A DNA stretch of 64,000 nt from Clostridium merdae (GCF_900176635.1 NZ_FXLN01000004.1:620001-684000), one strand, 5' to 3'. Positions 34,505-43,341 are shown, counted from the stretch's first letter. A program made the numbers and translations. Notes: a model not told the origin generated them from the letters alone.

Positions 34505-34924
34505 TTACTGGAAGGAAACAAGAGCTTCGCCGGGATTAACGACGTCACCCTTTGATACATGAATTCCTGCCACAACACCATCTTCAGCAGCCATAATTTC
34601 ATTTTCCATCTTCATGGCTTCCAAAATCATAAGAGGCTGACCCTTTTTAACAGAATCGCCAGCAGCAACAAGAATATTTAAAATAGTTCCAGGCATGGGA
34701 GCGCTTACTGTGTTTGCGCCTGCGGCCGGTTTTTCTGCCTTAGGGGCAGGAGCCGGTGCGGGAGCAGCAACAGGTGCCGGAGTTGCTACCACTGGAGCAG
34801 GAGCAGGAGCAGGCGCTGCAACGGGAGCGGGAGCTGCCACTACAGGTGCAGGTGCTGCTGCGCCAGTTTCTTCAACCTGAACGTTATAAGCTACACCGTT
34901 AACGGTGACTACAAGATTTCTCAT
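34505..34924 (-). CDS. biotin carboxyl carrier protein (1.3S-type)
   Basis: A 139-residue protein. A short N-terminal segment (MRNLVVTVNGVAYNVQVEE) leads to a 50-residue Ala-Pro-rich flexible linker (about 21-68) and a C-terminal biotinyl domain with EAMKMEN, where K105 should be biotinylated. It lies between the 12S- and 5S-type subunits. The linker's repeat of AP and APV units makes the complementary strand look like a long open frame too. Confidence 0.94.
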   Translation of the reverse strand: MRNLVVTVNGVAYNVQVEETGAAAPAPVVAAPAPVAAPAPAPAPVVATPAPVAAPAPAPAPKAEKPAAGANTVSAPMPGTILNILVAAGDSVKKGQPLMILEAMKMENEIMAAEDGVVAGIHVSKGDVVNPGEALVSFQ

Positions 34925-34967
34925 TTTTAAATCTCCTTTTTATTCATCAATATAAAACGATTCTAAA

Positions 34968-36326
34968 TTACATTGGAATGTTGCTGTGCTTTTTCGGCAA
35001 GGTAGAAACACGCTTACCAGCCAGCATTTCCAAATGAGAAACCAGCTTTTGTCTGGTTTCTTCCGGAAGAATAATATCTTCCACATAACCGTCAGCTGCG
35101 GCAGCAAACGGCGAAGCCTGAGTCGTTTTATAATCTTCAATCAGTTCTTTGCGCTGCTCAATTGGATTCTCAGAACCAACAAGCTCGTTGCCAGACTGGA
35201 ACAAAGCCGCAGCGGCAGGAGAAATGGGAGATACTACGGCACTCGTCCATGCCATTGTAATATCTGCATTAGCACCTCTACCAGCAGTAGCAATATAGAA
35301 AGCGCCTACTGCCTGACCAGAAATAACGGTAATCTTAATTGTGGTAGCCTCAGAATACGCAGCAGAAAGCTTAGCAGCCTCACGCAGAGAAGCAAACTTA
35401 TCTGCATCCACAATTGTGATAAGAGGAAGCGAAAACGCATCGCAGAAGCGCACAAAACGTGCTGCCTTTGAGCAGCAGTAAGAGCCAACGATGCCGCGAT
35501 AGGCAATTACACCAACAGAGGCACCATTCACAAGAGCCAAGCCGGTAATTGCGGAAGTACCATACTCGGGGCTGAACTCCATAAAGCTATCGTCATCCAC
35601 TACCGCAGTGATAATATCGGTAACTTTTGCGCCTTCCTGCAACTCAGAGCCACTGCAAACACCTAGAATATCTGCTTCGGGGGCAAGAGACAGGTTATTG
35701 GAAGGGAGGCGGCTAACTAGCTTGCGGGCACGCTCAATTGCCTCTTCCTCTGTCTTTTCTACCCAGTGGGCAAGACCTAGTTTCGCAGCAGCTTTTGCGG
35801 AACCATCTTCATCTGCTGTTTCAACGGTAAAGGTTGCCTTTTCCGCCATAACCACAAAATCAGCACCTGCTGCAATGAGTGCGGAAGTTCCTACGCAGGG
35901 ACCTACCACAACAGAAATTTGAGGAACCACGCCAGAAAGATTGTTGCTCTTCAGCAAAATCTCACCATATGCTGCGAGCAGCTCTGCTCCTTCGTTTAAA
36001 TGCCCACCAACAGAATCGTAGATTCCCACAACTGGTGTACCGGTTTTCAGTGCAAGATCATACAGTTTGCGAATCTTGTATGCTTGCGTTTTGGACATTG
36101 CTCCTCCGTCCACTTCGCTGTCTTGAGCAAAAACATAGACGGGCATTCCGCTAACGCAACCAAAGCCTGTTACGACCTCCGCTGCATGATCTGCAGACTT
36201 TGCATAAGCATCCAATTCCTGAAAGGAGCCTTCGTCTACCAAGAGAGATATACGCTGATATACTTTCTTACTCCCAGCAGCATCGCGAGCGCTTTGTAGC
36301 AATTCTTTATTGCCGACAACACTCAT
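34968..36326 (-). CDS. carboxyltransferase 12S-type subunit (acyl-CoA carboxylase beta/MmdA-like)
   Basis: A 452-residue crotonase-fold carboxyltransferase, first gene of the operon. It has both lobes, for example VVTGFGCVSGMPVYVFAQDSEV (N-lobe), AYGEILLKSN, and AYSEATTIKITVISGQAVGAF (C-lobe). It ends KKHSNIPM, the usual family tail. It is somewhat shorter than typical 510-residue 12S/PccB subunits. The substrate could be methylmalonyl-CoA, malonyl-CoA or glutaconyl-CoA; sequence by eye does not decide. It should form a complex with the carrier and 5S-type proteins encoded after it. Confidence 0.88.
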   Translation of the reverse strand: MSVVGNKELLQSARDAAGSKKVYQRISLLVDEGSFQELDAYAKSADHAAEVVTGFGCVSGMPVYVFAQDSEVDGGAMSKTQAYKIRKLYDLALKTGTPVVGIYDSVGGHLNEGAELLAAYGEILLKSNNLSGVVPQISVVVGPCVGTSALIAAGADFVVMAEKATFTVETADEDGSAKAAAKLGLAHWVEKTEEEAIERARKLVSRLPSNNLSLAPEADILGVCSGSELQEGAKVTDIITAVVDDDSFMEFSPEYGTSAITGLALVNGASVGVIAYRGIVGSYCCSKAARFVRFCDAFSLPLITIVDADKFASLREAAKLSAAYSEATTIKITVISGQAVGAFYIATAGRGANADITMAWTSAVVSPISPAAAALFQSGNELVGSENPIEQRKELIEDYKTTQASPFAAAADGYVEDIILPEETRQKLVSHLEMLAGKRVSTLPKKHSNIPM

Positions 36327-36472
36327 GTTTTCGTTCCTCCATTCCTTTGCAATATACTATATTTTTCACGTTACTGATCATACAGATGACTTTGAACTTC
36401 GCTCAAAATCGTTCTTCCCTCTCCGAAAAAGCGAATTTGAATTCACAATCCTGCAATCAATACTTGGTAATT

Positions 36473-36501
36473 ATTATACTGTATTCCCAGGGGAATAACA
36501 A
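36473..36501 (-). promoter_or_regulatory. carboxyltransferase operon promoter with internal palindrome
   Basis: TTGTTA (36496-36501) and TATAAT (36473-36478) are 17 bp apart on the minus strand. The spacer contains TATTCCC-AG-GGGAATA (36482-36497), a perfect 7+7 inverted repeat. A palindrome between -35 and -10 is well placed for a repressor or a spacer-twisting activator. The leader is about 140 nt and shows no riboswitch I recognise. Confidence 0.65.
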
Positions 36502-36535
36502 GACAAAACACACAAAAAATTCAATTACAATAAGG

Positions 36536-36575
36536 AAAAAACGGAATGTTCATAGGAAGAATCATTCCGTTTTTA
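36536..36575 (-). terminator. terminator after rluB
   Basis: AAAAACGGAATG pairs with CATTCCGTTTTT around an 14-base loop, directly after the rluB stop at 36579. Confidence 0.85.
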
Positions 36576-36578
36576 TGA

Positions 36579-37391
36579 TTATTTATGAGAAGAATATTTC
36601 GGTTTATGCTTTACAGCGGCCTTTACCGGAGTTTTAGAATACTCCAGCTCCATTTCAGGAGATTTTTCTTCTTTTGCCGCCGCCAACAACCGTTTCACCT
36701 CGTCTCCAGTCAAGTTTCTCCACTGTCCCGGCTGAAGCATTCCAAGCTTTACCGGGCCAATCGCAATACGCTTAAGCCGAGCAACATCCAGCCCCAAGGC
36801 TTCGCACATTTTGCGAATTTCACGATTTCGACCTTCATACAAAACGATTTCAAGTACAACACGGCCAGGCTCTTGTGACACAATACGAACATTTGCGGGC
36901 GCGGTTTTCTGTCCGTCAATCACAATGCCGATGGCAATCTGTGTTAACTGGTCTTCTGTTACGCTCGGACGAACCGTAACACGATATGTTTTTGGTACAT
37001 GCTTAGAGGGGTGGGTAATTGCGTTTGCAAACGCACCGTCGTTTGTCATGAGAAGCAAGCCTTCCGACTCTCTATCAAGCCGGCCTACCGGGTAAACACG
37101 CTCTGGTATTTCACTTACCAGCTCTGCTACACATTTACGCTCCATCTCGTCGCTCATTGTTGTAATAAAACCTCGAGGCTTATGGAGCATCACATACAAG
37201 TTTTTCGAACGCTTGACGACATTGCGCCCATGTACTGAGACTTTATCTTTGTTTACATCTACCTTGTCGCCAATCTTTGCTACCATTCCATTTACGCGCA
37301 CAGCTCCAGCGGCAATCATTTCCTCCGCTTTTCTTCGTGAAGCGATACCGCTATCTGCTAGCATTTTTTGTAGTCTTACGTCTTTTGCCAT
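36579..37391 (-). CDS. rluB: 23S rRNA/RluB-family pseudouridine synthase
   Basis: A 270-residue enzyme. An N-terminal S4 RNA-binding domain (VRLQKMLADSGIASRRKAE) precedes the catalytic domain with PVGRLDRESEGLLLMTNDG, whose Asp is the nucleophile. YEGRNREIRKMCEALG is the RsuA/RluB family block. A basic, low-complexity tail follows. RluB modifies the 23S rRNA; other RsuA-type specificity cannot be excluded. Confidence 0.9.
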   Translation of the reverse strand: MAKDVRLQKMLADSGIASRRKAEEMIAAGAVRVNGMVAKIGDKVDVNKDKVSVHGRNVVKRSKNLYVMLHKPRGFITTMSDEMERKCVAELVSEIPERVYPVGRLDRESEGLLLMTNDGAFANAITHPSKHVPKTYRVTVRPSVTEDQLTQIAIGIVIDGQKTAPANVRIVSQEPGRVVLEIVLYEGRNREIRKMCEALGLDVARLKRIAIGPVKLGMLQPGQWRNLTGDEVKRLLAAAKEEKSPEMELEYSKTPVKAAVKHKPKYSSHK

Positions 37392-37420
37392 AAATTACTT
37401 CCTTCTGAGTTTCCTATTTA

Positions 37421-38572
37421 TTAGAAAATCGATTTGATTCTATCCCATATTTTTTCCATCTTCGTTTTTTCTGGTTGGTGTAATTCTACTGCCTGCTCTG
37501 TTAAGAGCGGAGCCTCGGCAATCACTTTTCCATCCAGTAAATACTTTACGGAACCTACCATTTCTTCTTTACGAATTGGCGCATACACAAAGTGTGGCAG
37601 CTCCACACGCTGCTCAATTCGTTTTATATCATCTTCCATAACCGAAACATCGTCTACTAAGCCTGCAACCACGGGTACACTATCCGACTTTCCACCCACC
37701 ACTGGCAATGTATACCGCAAATCTGCCGTGTTAGGTGTAAATGGGCGTAGTTTTGCAAAACCATAGTCATACAGCTTTATATGGTCATCCCAGTCATTCG
37801 GCGCATTGAGTGTCACTGCTACAAGGCGCACACTACCGCGCTGTGCCGCACTGACTAAGCAACGACCGGCTTTTTTTGTAAAACCAGTTTTAATTCCAAT
37901 ACTGTCTGGGTAGAGGCTGAGCAAACGGTTATGATTTCCATAGCGAATGGTTTGCTCCGGATTCACAAATTTAACGGTCATTTGCTTTTGAGAAACAATA
38001 CCAGCGAAACGGCTGTTATTTAATGCTTCTGCACCCAAAAGTGCCATGTCGTACGCTGTGGAGTAATGCAGTTCGGAATCCAAACCAGATGGAGTCACAA
38101 AATTGGTGTTTTTCATCCCAATTTCTTTGGCACGTGCATTCATAAGTTTTGCAAATTCAGCAGAGGTTCCCGCCATTGCAATTGCCGCAGTGTTCGCCGC
38201 ATCGTTGCCGGAGACCATCATCATGCCAACTGCAAGATCACTCAAATGAATTCGATTACCAGGCATTAGCCCCATTGAGGAGCCTTCCACTCGAACCATT
38301 TCTTCTGTAACGGTTACAATAGAATCTTTTACCTCTGATCGCTCCAAAGCTAGCAAAGCGGTCATAATTTTTGTAGTACTGGCCATAGGCAGCCGAAGGG
38401 AATCTTGCTTTGCATACAATACCTTACCGCTGTCCGCATCAATGAGCACCGCCGCTTTGGCAGAAACCACTGGCATGCCAGTTTTTTGTTCTTGCGTTTC
38501 TGCGGATACTAAAGGGAAAACCGAAAGCATGAATACAGACGCGGTCAACACCGCAATTACCTTTTTTACCAA
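37421..38572 (-). CDS. D-alanyl-D-alanine carboxypeptidase (DacF-like, S11)
   Basis: A 383-residue secreted penicillin-binding protein. Signal peptide with cleavage near VSA-E24. The three active-site motifs are STTK (65-68), SGN (121-123) and KTG (228-230), followed by the C-terminal beta domain and a short amphipathic end for membrane attachment. It trims pentapeptides in peptidoglycan. A second, different S11 enzyme is at 48.6-49.7 kb. Its neighbours (gerW, DUF2953, scpAB) match the dacF/spmA region found in Firmicutes and fit a sporulation role, which is inferred. Confidence 0.93.
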   Translation of the reverse strand: MVKKVIAVLTASVFMLSVFPLVSAETQEQKTGMPVVSAKAAVLIDADSGKVLYAKQDSLRLPMASTTKIMTALLALERSEVKDSIVTVTEEMVRVEGSSMGLMPGNRIHLSDLAVGMMMVSGNDAANTAAIAMAGTSAEFAKLMNARAKEIGMKNTNFVTPSGLDSELHYSTAYDMALLGAEALNNSRFAGIVSQKQMTVKFVNPEQTIRYGNHNRLLSLYPDSIGIKTGFTKKAGRCLVSAAQRGSVRLVAVTLNAPNDWDDHIKLYDYGFAKLRPFTPNTADLRYTLPVVGGKSDSVPVVAGLVDDVSVMEDDIKRIEQRVELPHFVYAPIRKEEMVGSVKYLLDGKVIAEAPLLTEQAVELHQPEKTKMEKIWDRIKSIF

Positions 38573-38675
38573 TCATATCACCCACCTGCTAATCTATAAA
38601 AGAAAGCCACCAGAAAGAACAAATAAAGAAAACCTGTCTGTGGCAATCATATGCAAGTGAGCGCCGGTTTAGTAG

Positions 38676-39104
38676 TTAGATTTGTGGGTCGTCCATCTTA
38701 TTCGACGAAGTAGAAGACGCAGCCTTTTTCGCTTTTTTCTGGCCGATCATATCGTTCACTTTGTCAAATACCTCAGGCACCATACCAATTACACGGTCAA
38801 TCGAGCCATGGTAAGGGTCAACCTGCATCATGCGTACAACGCCACCGCTGATGGTAAGAAAAGCAACTGGCTGAATGGTGATACCCGCAGCTGCACCGCC
38901 GCCAAACATATTCTTCTCCCCAACGGTTTTCACCGGAAGGTCGGAACCGCCGGAACCAAAGCCATACGAAATTTTAGAGACCGGAATAATGATGGTTCCA
39001 TCCGGTGCGGTAATCGGGTCGCCAATAATCGAATTTACGTCTACCATTTGCTTGATTTTTTCTAAAGTAGTATCCATCATACCTTGAATGGGATGTTCGC
39101 TCAT
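38676..39104 (-). CDS. ytfJ: GerW/YtfJ-family sporulation protein
   Basis: A 142-residue protein. HPIQGMMDTTLEKIKQMVDVNSIIG at the start and a Gly-rich core (SYGFGSGGSD, MFGGGAAAGITIQPVAFL) are the YtfJ/GerW pattern. GerW is a forespore-made protein needed for L-alanine germination in some bacilli. The adjacent DUF2953 gene is the usual partner. A lysine-rich tail follows the core. Confidence 0.92.
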   Translation of the reverse strand: MSEHPIQGMMDTTLEKIKQMVDVNSIIGDPITAPDGTIIIPVSKISYGFGSGGSDLPVKTVGEKNMFGGGAAAGITIQPVAFLTISGGVVRMMQVDPYHGSIDRVIGMVPEVFDKVNDMIGQKKAKKAASSTSSNKMDDPQI

Positions 39105-39139
39105 TTTATTACACCGCTCTTTCTTTTATCGTTTTATTG

Positions 39140-39799
39140 TTATGACTTCTCTGCCGCCTTACCGGCAATCTTATTCTGATTATCTTCTTTCTTTTGGCGG
39201 AGAACCATTTTAACATATCGCAACAGTGCATACAACCCTGCGGCAACGATAAATACCAATCGAACGCTGCCGTTCATGTGCATTTGTGCCGATAATTCTT
39301 CCTCATTAAAATTGGGGGTCATTCGCACATCATAGTGCTTACAGTGAAAAGCGGTAACCAAGGTTCCTGCAGCAGGGTAAACAAGCCCGCTTACCGTGCC
39401 GTAGAGCACCGCTGTTTCCGCAGCATCCTCCGCCCCAAGTCTTACGTGAATTTTGAACTCTTTTAAATAGAAGTGAGAAAAGATTCGCTTCGCCGCACCA
39501 GTGGCAATGGAAGCCAGTTCAGAAAGAAAATGTAGGAAGCCAGCAAAGCCTCGTTCTTTTATTATATCCCGCAGAGACTGCTTTTTCTCTGGTTCGTCTT
39601 TCTTTTTCTTTTCTTTTTTCTTTTTGTCTGCCTCTTGTACCGGCACTTCTTCCATTGGGAAGCGATATTGAAAAAATAAATACTTTATTTCTCCGGAAAA
39701 CCCGTTTTCCATTTCAAACAGCAAACTGATTTTCACCCGAACCGCAAGCAAGAGCGCCAATACACCAAGAAGGCCTAGAATTACCCAAACCCAAGCCAC
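39140..39799 (-). CDS. DUF2953 membrane protein
   Basis: A 219-residue protein with one N-terminal transmembrane helix (about 4-22), a strongly basic linker (KKKKEKKKKDEPEKK) and a hydrophobic segment near the C-terminus. The FSGEIKYLFFQYRFP block and the position between ytfJ and scpB identify DUF2953. Its function is unknown; pairing with GerW suggests sporulation. Confidence 0.82.
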   Translation of the reverse strand: MAWVWVILGLLGVLALLLAVRVKISLLFEMENGFSGEIKYLFFQYRFPMEEVPVQEADKKKKEKKKKDEPEKKQSLRDIIKERGFAGFLHFLSELASIATGAAKRIFSHFYLKEFKIHVRLGAEDAAETAVLYGTVSGLVYPAAGTLVTAFHCKHYDVRMTPNFNEEELSAQMHMNGSVRLVFIVAAGLYALLRYVKMVLRQKKEDNQNKIAGKAAEKS

Positions 39800-39813
39800 T
39801 GGCGCACCTCCTT

Positions 39814-40380
39814 TTATGCTTTCATCGTATTTTCAACAGCTTCCAATTCTTCTTCTGTCTCCTCCTCATTGTTTTGCGGCAATGGAGGAAGATCTCGTAA
39901 AGAAGAAAGATTCATACAGCGCAAAAAGTTGGAAGTCGTACCATACAGCAGCGGGCGCCCGGGTAAATCCAGCCTGCCACGCTCTTCTACCAGCCCTTTT
40001 TCACACAGGTTCGAAATAACACCGGAGCTGTCCACTCCGCGTACCTGCTCCACAAACGCCTTAGTAACTGGCTGCTGGTATGCAATTACCGCCAGAACCT
40101 CCATAGCCGCTTGGGAAAGAGGAGCATTTCGTCTTAAATCCAGTGTGCGCCGTACGGTTTCCCCATATTCATCCACACTGCACATTTGGTATTGATTTTC
40201 TAGTTGTATTATTTGAATGCCCTTTGCAGACTGATTAAAGGCGTCCATCACACTTTTCATTAATTTTGCAGCCGTGTTGCGGTCTAGCTCCAACGCTTCT
40301 GCAATTCGATCCAGCGGTACAGCATCGCCGCTGGAAAACAGGATTGCCTCAATGGCACCCTGTAATTTTTTTATTTCCAT
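39814..40380 (-). CDS. scpB: segregation and condensation protein B
   Basis: A 188-residue protein with two winged-helix domains. MEIKKLQGAIEAILFSSGDAVPL, the APLSQAAMEVLAVIAYQQPVTKA block and RGVDSSGVI are family signatures, and the tail is acidic. It forms the kleisin-kite part of the SMC complex with ScpA, encoded just upstream with a 10-base overlap. Confidence 0.95.
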   Translation of the reverse strand: MEIKKLQGAIEAILFSSGDAVPLDRIAEALELDRNTAAKLMKSVMDAFNQSAKGIQIIQLENQYQMCSVDEYGETVRRTLDLRRNAPLSQAAMEVLAVIAYQQPVTKAFVEQVRGVDSSGVISNLCEKGLVEERGRLDLPGRPLLYGTTSNFLRCMNLSSLRDLPPLPQNNEEETEEELEAVENTMKA

Positions 40381-41087
40381 CGTTCTGCACCACCCGTCAA
40401 GGTAATCGTCGTTCCGTTTTCTTCCCCTTCCACCCGAACACGGTGGTTTTTCACCAGCTCGAGCACCGCCAAAAAGGTCGCGACTAAGTCAGATTTCTGC
40501 CGACTTTCACTCAGAAGGTCATAAAACGGCATTTTTCGCTTTTTCCACAAGTGGCGCAGCACAAAGATAATCCGTGAAGCAACGGATACCGGCTTGCGGG
40601 TAACGATCCCCTCAAAGGATTTTGCCGGAGGAGGTAAAAAGCGCTTCCCCCTCCCCGCCGCGCTCAGGTACGCCGCAAGAAGCTCGTCCGGATGGTGGGA
40701 GCGGCTGTACGCACGCTCCGGCGGCAAAGGTGCCGGCTCGCGAACAAACGCATCTCTGGTAAAAAGCTCCGTCAATTTTGACGCTGTGCGCTTCCATTCC
40801 TGATATTCCATTAATTGCCCGGCAAGTTCTCGCCGTAGCTCTTCTGCCTCTTCATTTTTAGGGAGAAGCGAAACAGTTTTTAAATAGACCAATCTCGCTG
40901 CCATTTCTAAAAACTCACTGGAGACTTCCATCTGCTGCTCCTGCATTTGCTCCATCTGCTCCATATACTGGCTCAGCAACTCTGAAATGGATATATCGCA
41001 GATTTCAACCTTGTTTTTAGAAATGAGCGCCAAAAGAAGGTCGAGAGGACCATCGAACACGTCCAAATGATAGGACAGCTTTTCCAT
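40371..41087 (-). CDS. scpA: segregation and condensation protein A (kleisin)
   Basis: A 238-residue protein. LSYHLDVFDGPLDLLLALI is the ScpA N-terminal SMC-head binding segment, and EMAARLVYLKTVSLLPK follows. I start at ATG 41087, 2 bases after the M50 stop; the frame opens at 41132 inside that gene. There is no strong ribosome binding site, so coupling to the M50 gene is likely. It overlaps scpB by 10 bases. Confidence 0.93.
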   Translation of the reverse strand: MEKLSYHLDVFDGPLDLLLALISKNKVEICDISISELLSQYMEQMEQMQEQQMEVSSEFLEMAARLVYLKTVSLLPKNEEAEELRRELAGQLMEYQEWKRTASKLTELFTRDAFVREPAPLPPERAYSRSHHPDELLAAYLSAAGRGKRFLPPPAKSFEGIVTRKPVSVASRIIFVLRHLWKKRKMPFYDLLSESRQKSDLVATFLAVLELVKNHRVRVEGEENGTTITLTGGAERWK

Positions 41088-41089
41088 TT

Positions 41090-41791
41090 TTAAAAGATAC
41101 CAAACAAGTGGAACGGCAAAGCCGCCAGCCACTGAATTGCCGATTGCACAACAGACTGCATGATACCCAGCGGCAAATCAAGCACGCCAAGGAACAAAAG
41201 TGCAAACAAAGCAATCATAATAATCTGCTGGTTCTGGTAATAGCGATACGTCGCACGGTCAGACATAAATGCAGTTACGATTCTAGAACCATCCAACGGA
41301 GGCAGCGGAATCAAATTAAACACCGCCAGCATGACATTAATGGAAATGTAATACTGAAAGAACACCGCAATACCAATCATAAGGGCTTGCGGGATGCTGC
41401 CCATAAACAGATAACAAATGTTCAGCAGAATGGCACCCACCAATGCGGCAAGCACATTGGAAACAGGCCCCGCTAAAGCGGTGATCGCCATATCTCTTTT
41501 GGGATTTTTAAAATTGCGAGTATCTACCGGTACCGGCTTTGCCCAGCCAAAGCCAAATAGCAGTATAGCAAGCGCACCAAGAGGGTCAATACTAGCTAGG
41601 GGGTTAATTGTAAGGCGGCCTTGGTAAGTCGCTGTATTATCTCCTAGCTTTTTTGCCATCCACGCATGGGCATATTCGTGTATTGGCAGCACGCAAAAGA
41701 TGATGACTAGAACGGCTAAAATCTGCATCACCAGATTAATCATATTAATTGGTACGCCTCTGGAAATAGATTGAAATACTTGATAAAGCAT
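41090..41791 (-). CDS. site-2 protease family M50 membrane metalloprotease
   Basis: A 233-residue polytopic protein. HEYAHAW is the HExxH zinc motif, and NLIPLPPLDGSRI the second metal motif. It is the YwhC/Rv-type S2P family, often found just before scpA in Firmicutes. About six hydrophobic segments are visible. GGCGG precedes ATG 41791. The substrate is unknown. It differs from the SpoIVFB-like enzyme at 2.7-3.3 kb. Confidence 0.9.
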   Translation of the reverse strand: MLYQVFQSISRGVPINMINLVMQILAVLVIIFCVLPIHEYAHAWMAKKLGDNTATYQGRLTINPLASIDPLGALAILLFGFGWAKPVPVDTRNFKNPKRDMAITALAGPVSNVLAALVGAILLNICYLFMGSIPQALMIGIAVFFQYYISINVMLAVFNLIPLPPLDGSRIVTAFMSDRATYRYYQNQQIIMIALFALLFLGVLDLPLGIMQSVVQSAIQWLAALPFHLFGIF

Positions 41792-41948
41792 TGTTACCGC
41801 CTTTCGCAGTATGGCAGCTAATTTCACTATTATTTTACAGATTGAAATCGAAAGCGCAACATTTTTAAATAAAGCAGAAAAATCGCTTTGATTTTAGAAC
41901 GCAAAATATGAGCTACTGCCTATACGTAAAAGTGTATGATTTGTTAGC

Positions 41949-41977
41949 ATTATAATACGTTTTCCAATAAAAGACAA
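41949..41977 (-). promoter_or_regulatory. promoter of the M50-scpAB operon
   Basis: TTGTCT (41972-41977) and TATAAT (41949-41954) with 17-bp spacing on the minus strand. The region 41792-42141 between the divergent genes also holds the rpmB promoter and a small CACCA/TGGTG repeat near 41992-42003, and nothing else. Confidence 0.75.
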
Positions 41978-42071
41978 GAGAATGTTCCCTTCCACCATGT
42001 GGTGTAAACGCCTAAACAGCCCGTATTTTGGTTGTTTTTTGCAATTCCTGTGGAAATGAGTGAAAAAAAGC

Positions 42072-42100
42072 TTGCAATTCCCCTTAGGATTTGCTAGAAT
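42072..42100 (+). promoter_or_regulatory. promoter of rpmB
   Basis: TTGCAA (42072-42077), 17-bp spacer and TAGAAT (42095-42100), which also carries an extended TGC before the -10. Confidence 0.75.
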
Positions 42101-42141
42101 ATTCTTCGTAGTTTAAAGCCCTTTAAAGGAGGTGCAGACAC

Positions 42142-42330
42142 ATGGCAAAGTGTGAGGTTTGTGGCAAGGATATTGCTTTCGGTATAAAAGTTTCTCATTC
42201 TCACAGACGTGCGAACAGAACTTGGAAGCCCAATGTAAAACGCGTAAAGGCAGTTGTTAACGGCAGTCCGAAGCGTATTTACGCCTGCACCCGTTGTTTA
42301 CGTTCTAACAAAGTGACTCGTGCAGTTTGA
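42142..42330 (+). CDS. rpmB: 50S ribosomal protein L28
   Basis: A 62-residue protein beginning MAKCEVCGKDIAFGIKVSHS. The cysteine pairs CEVC and CTRC form the zinc-binding (C+) version of L28. AAAGGAGGTG precedes the ATG. In Bacillus rpmB follows spoVM; here it has moved 23 kb away and is transcribed alone, divergent from the M50-scpAB operon. Confidence 0.97.
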   Translation: MAKCEVCGKDIAFGIKVSHSHRRANRTWKPNVKRVKAVVNGSPKRIYACTRCLRSNKVTRAV

Positions 42331-42354
42331 TAACGTAAAACCGGAGAAGTTTAG

Positions 42355-42386
42355 AGGAGCCTAATTGCAGGTTCCTTTTTTCTTTT
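42355..42386 (+). terminator. terminator of rpmB
   Basis: GGAGCC pairs with GGTTCC (one G-U pair), followed by TTTTTTCTTTTTT. Confidence 0.7.
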
Positions 42387-42410
42387 TTACTTAACGATGA
42401 ATTTAAATTA

Positions 42411-42451
42411 TAACACTCTTCTTTGCACAATGGCAAGAAGAGTGTTTTTTA
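42411..42451 (+). terminator. second terminator downstream of rpmB
   Basis: ACACTCTTCTT pairs with AAGAAGAGTGT, followed by TTTTTT on the plus strand. It probably catches read-through from the first hairpin. Confidence 0.8.
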
Positions 42452-42562
42452 TTCCATCAATCGCTTTTTGAATCCAAATATACAATCATTTTAGTAAAAA
42501 GTCTTGATTACGCTAAATCATTATGAAAAAAATAGCTTTTACCACTCATGTCTCGTTATACC

Positions 42563-42600
42563 AAAGAGAACCCCACCGGCAAGCCGGTGGGGTTCTCTTT
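42563..42600 (-). terminator. terminator after plsY
   Basis: Perfect 18-base arms (AAAGAGAACCCCACCGGC and complement) with a 2-base loop, just after the plsY stop at 42607. The 42452-42562 interval shows no gene. Confidence 0.85.
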
Positions 42601-42606
42601 GTGGTT

Positions 42607-43326
42607 TTATTCTGGTGGTAAGGCTTTGCGGGAACGCAGGCTTACCTTCTTTTCCGTACCATCTAGAATACGCTTAATATTAGCCCTGTGTTTTATGATG
42701 ATAATGCAACCAATGATAAAGGAAGAGATGGTTGCTACTACTACATAAGATAGCGGAACCGTGGCACTGGAATGGTAATCGTAGAAATAAGTAAGAAAGA
42801 AGGTTGCAAAGGGATAAATTCCTGCACCGCACACCGAACCGAGAGACACCATTTTCGAGCAGAATACCGCAATGAAAAACGCCGCCCAAACAATTAAGGA
42901 TACGCGCCAGTCGATAATCATAATCATTGCAATGGAGGTAACTACACCCTTACCACCGCGAAAACCAAAGTACAGAGGGTAAATATGACCCAGAATACAG
43001 ACTATTCCCGCAATGTAAGCACCTGTTTGCTCAATTACCATTGGGTCAATGGCGGGTATTTGAAAAAAGTAGCTAAAAATGGCTCTACCTGCTACAACAG
43101 CCAAAACACATTTTAGAAAATCACAAAGAAACGTTAATGCTGCCGCAAACCTGCCCACAGAGCGAAGTACATTTGTTGCACCGGCATTTCCGCTGCCCAT
43201 TTGCCGAATATCCGTCTTTTGACCAAACAAACGGGTAATTAGAATGGATGAGTTCACACTGCCCAGAAGATAAGCTACAAGCGCAGTTAAAAAGATTGCC
43301 AAAAAAATGTTTTGTAGATTCTCCAA
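42607..43326 (-). CDS. plsY: glycerol-3-phosphate acyltransferase PlsY
   Basis: A 239-residue integral membrane enzyme. LLGSVNSSILITR (motif 1) and MGSGNAGATNVLRSVG (motif 2) are the PlsY loops, and GFRGGKGVVTS is motif 3. It transfers acyl groups from acyl-phosphate to glycerol-3-phosphate in the first step of phospholipid synthesis. It lies 15 bases after der, a common pairing. Confidence 0.96.
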   Translation of the reverse strand: MENLQNIFLAIFLTALVAYLLGSVNSSILITRLFGQKTDIRQMGSGNAGATNVLRSVGRFAAALTFLCDFLKCVLAVVAGRAIFSYFFQIPAIDPMVIEQTGAYIAGIVCILGHIYPLYFGFRGGKGVVTSIAMIMIIDWRVSLIVWAAFFIAVFCSKMVSLGSVCGAGIYPFATFFLTYFYDYHSSATVPLSYVVVATISSFIIGCIIIIKHRANIKRILDGTEKKVSLRSRKALPPE

Positions 43327-43341
43327 AGAAAACCCTCCCCC

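Noticed and set aside
34695..34880. Plus-strand frame made of Gly/Ala repeats
   Set aside because: It is the complement of the Ala-Pro linker of the biotin carrier; composition alone keeps it open.
33090..36326. Sodium-pumping oxaloacetate or methylmalonyl-CoA decarboxylase operon
   Set aside because: No membrane beta or small gamma subunit gene is present on either side; kept only as an alternative.
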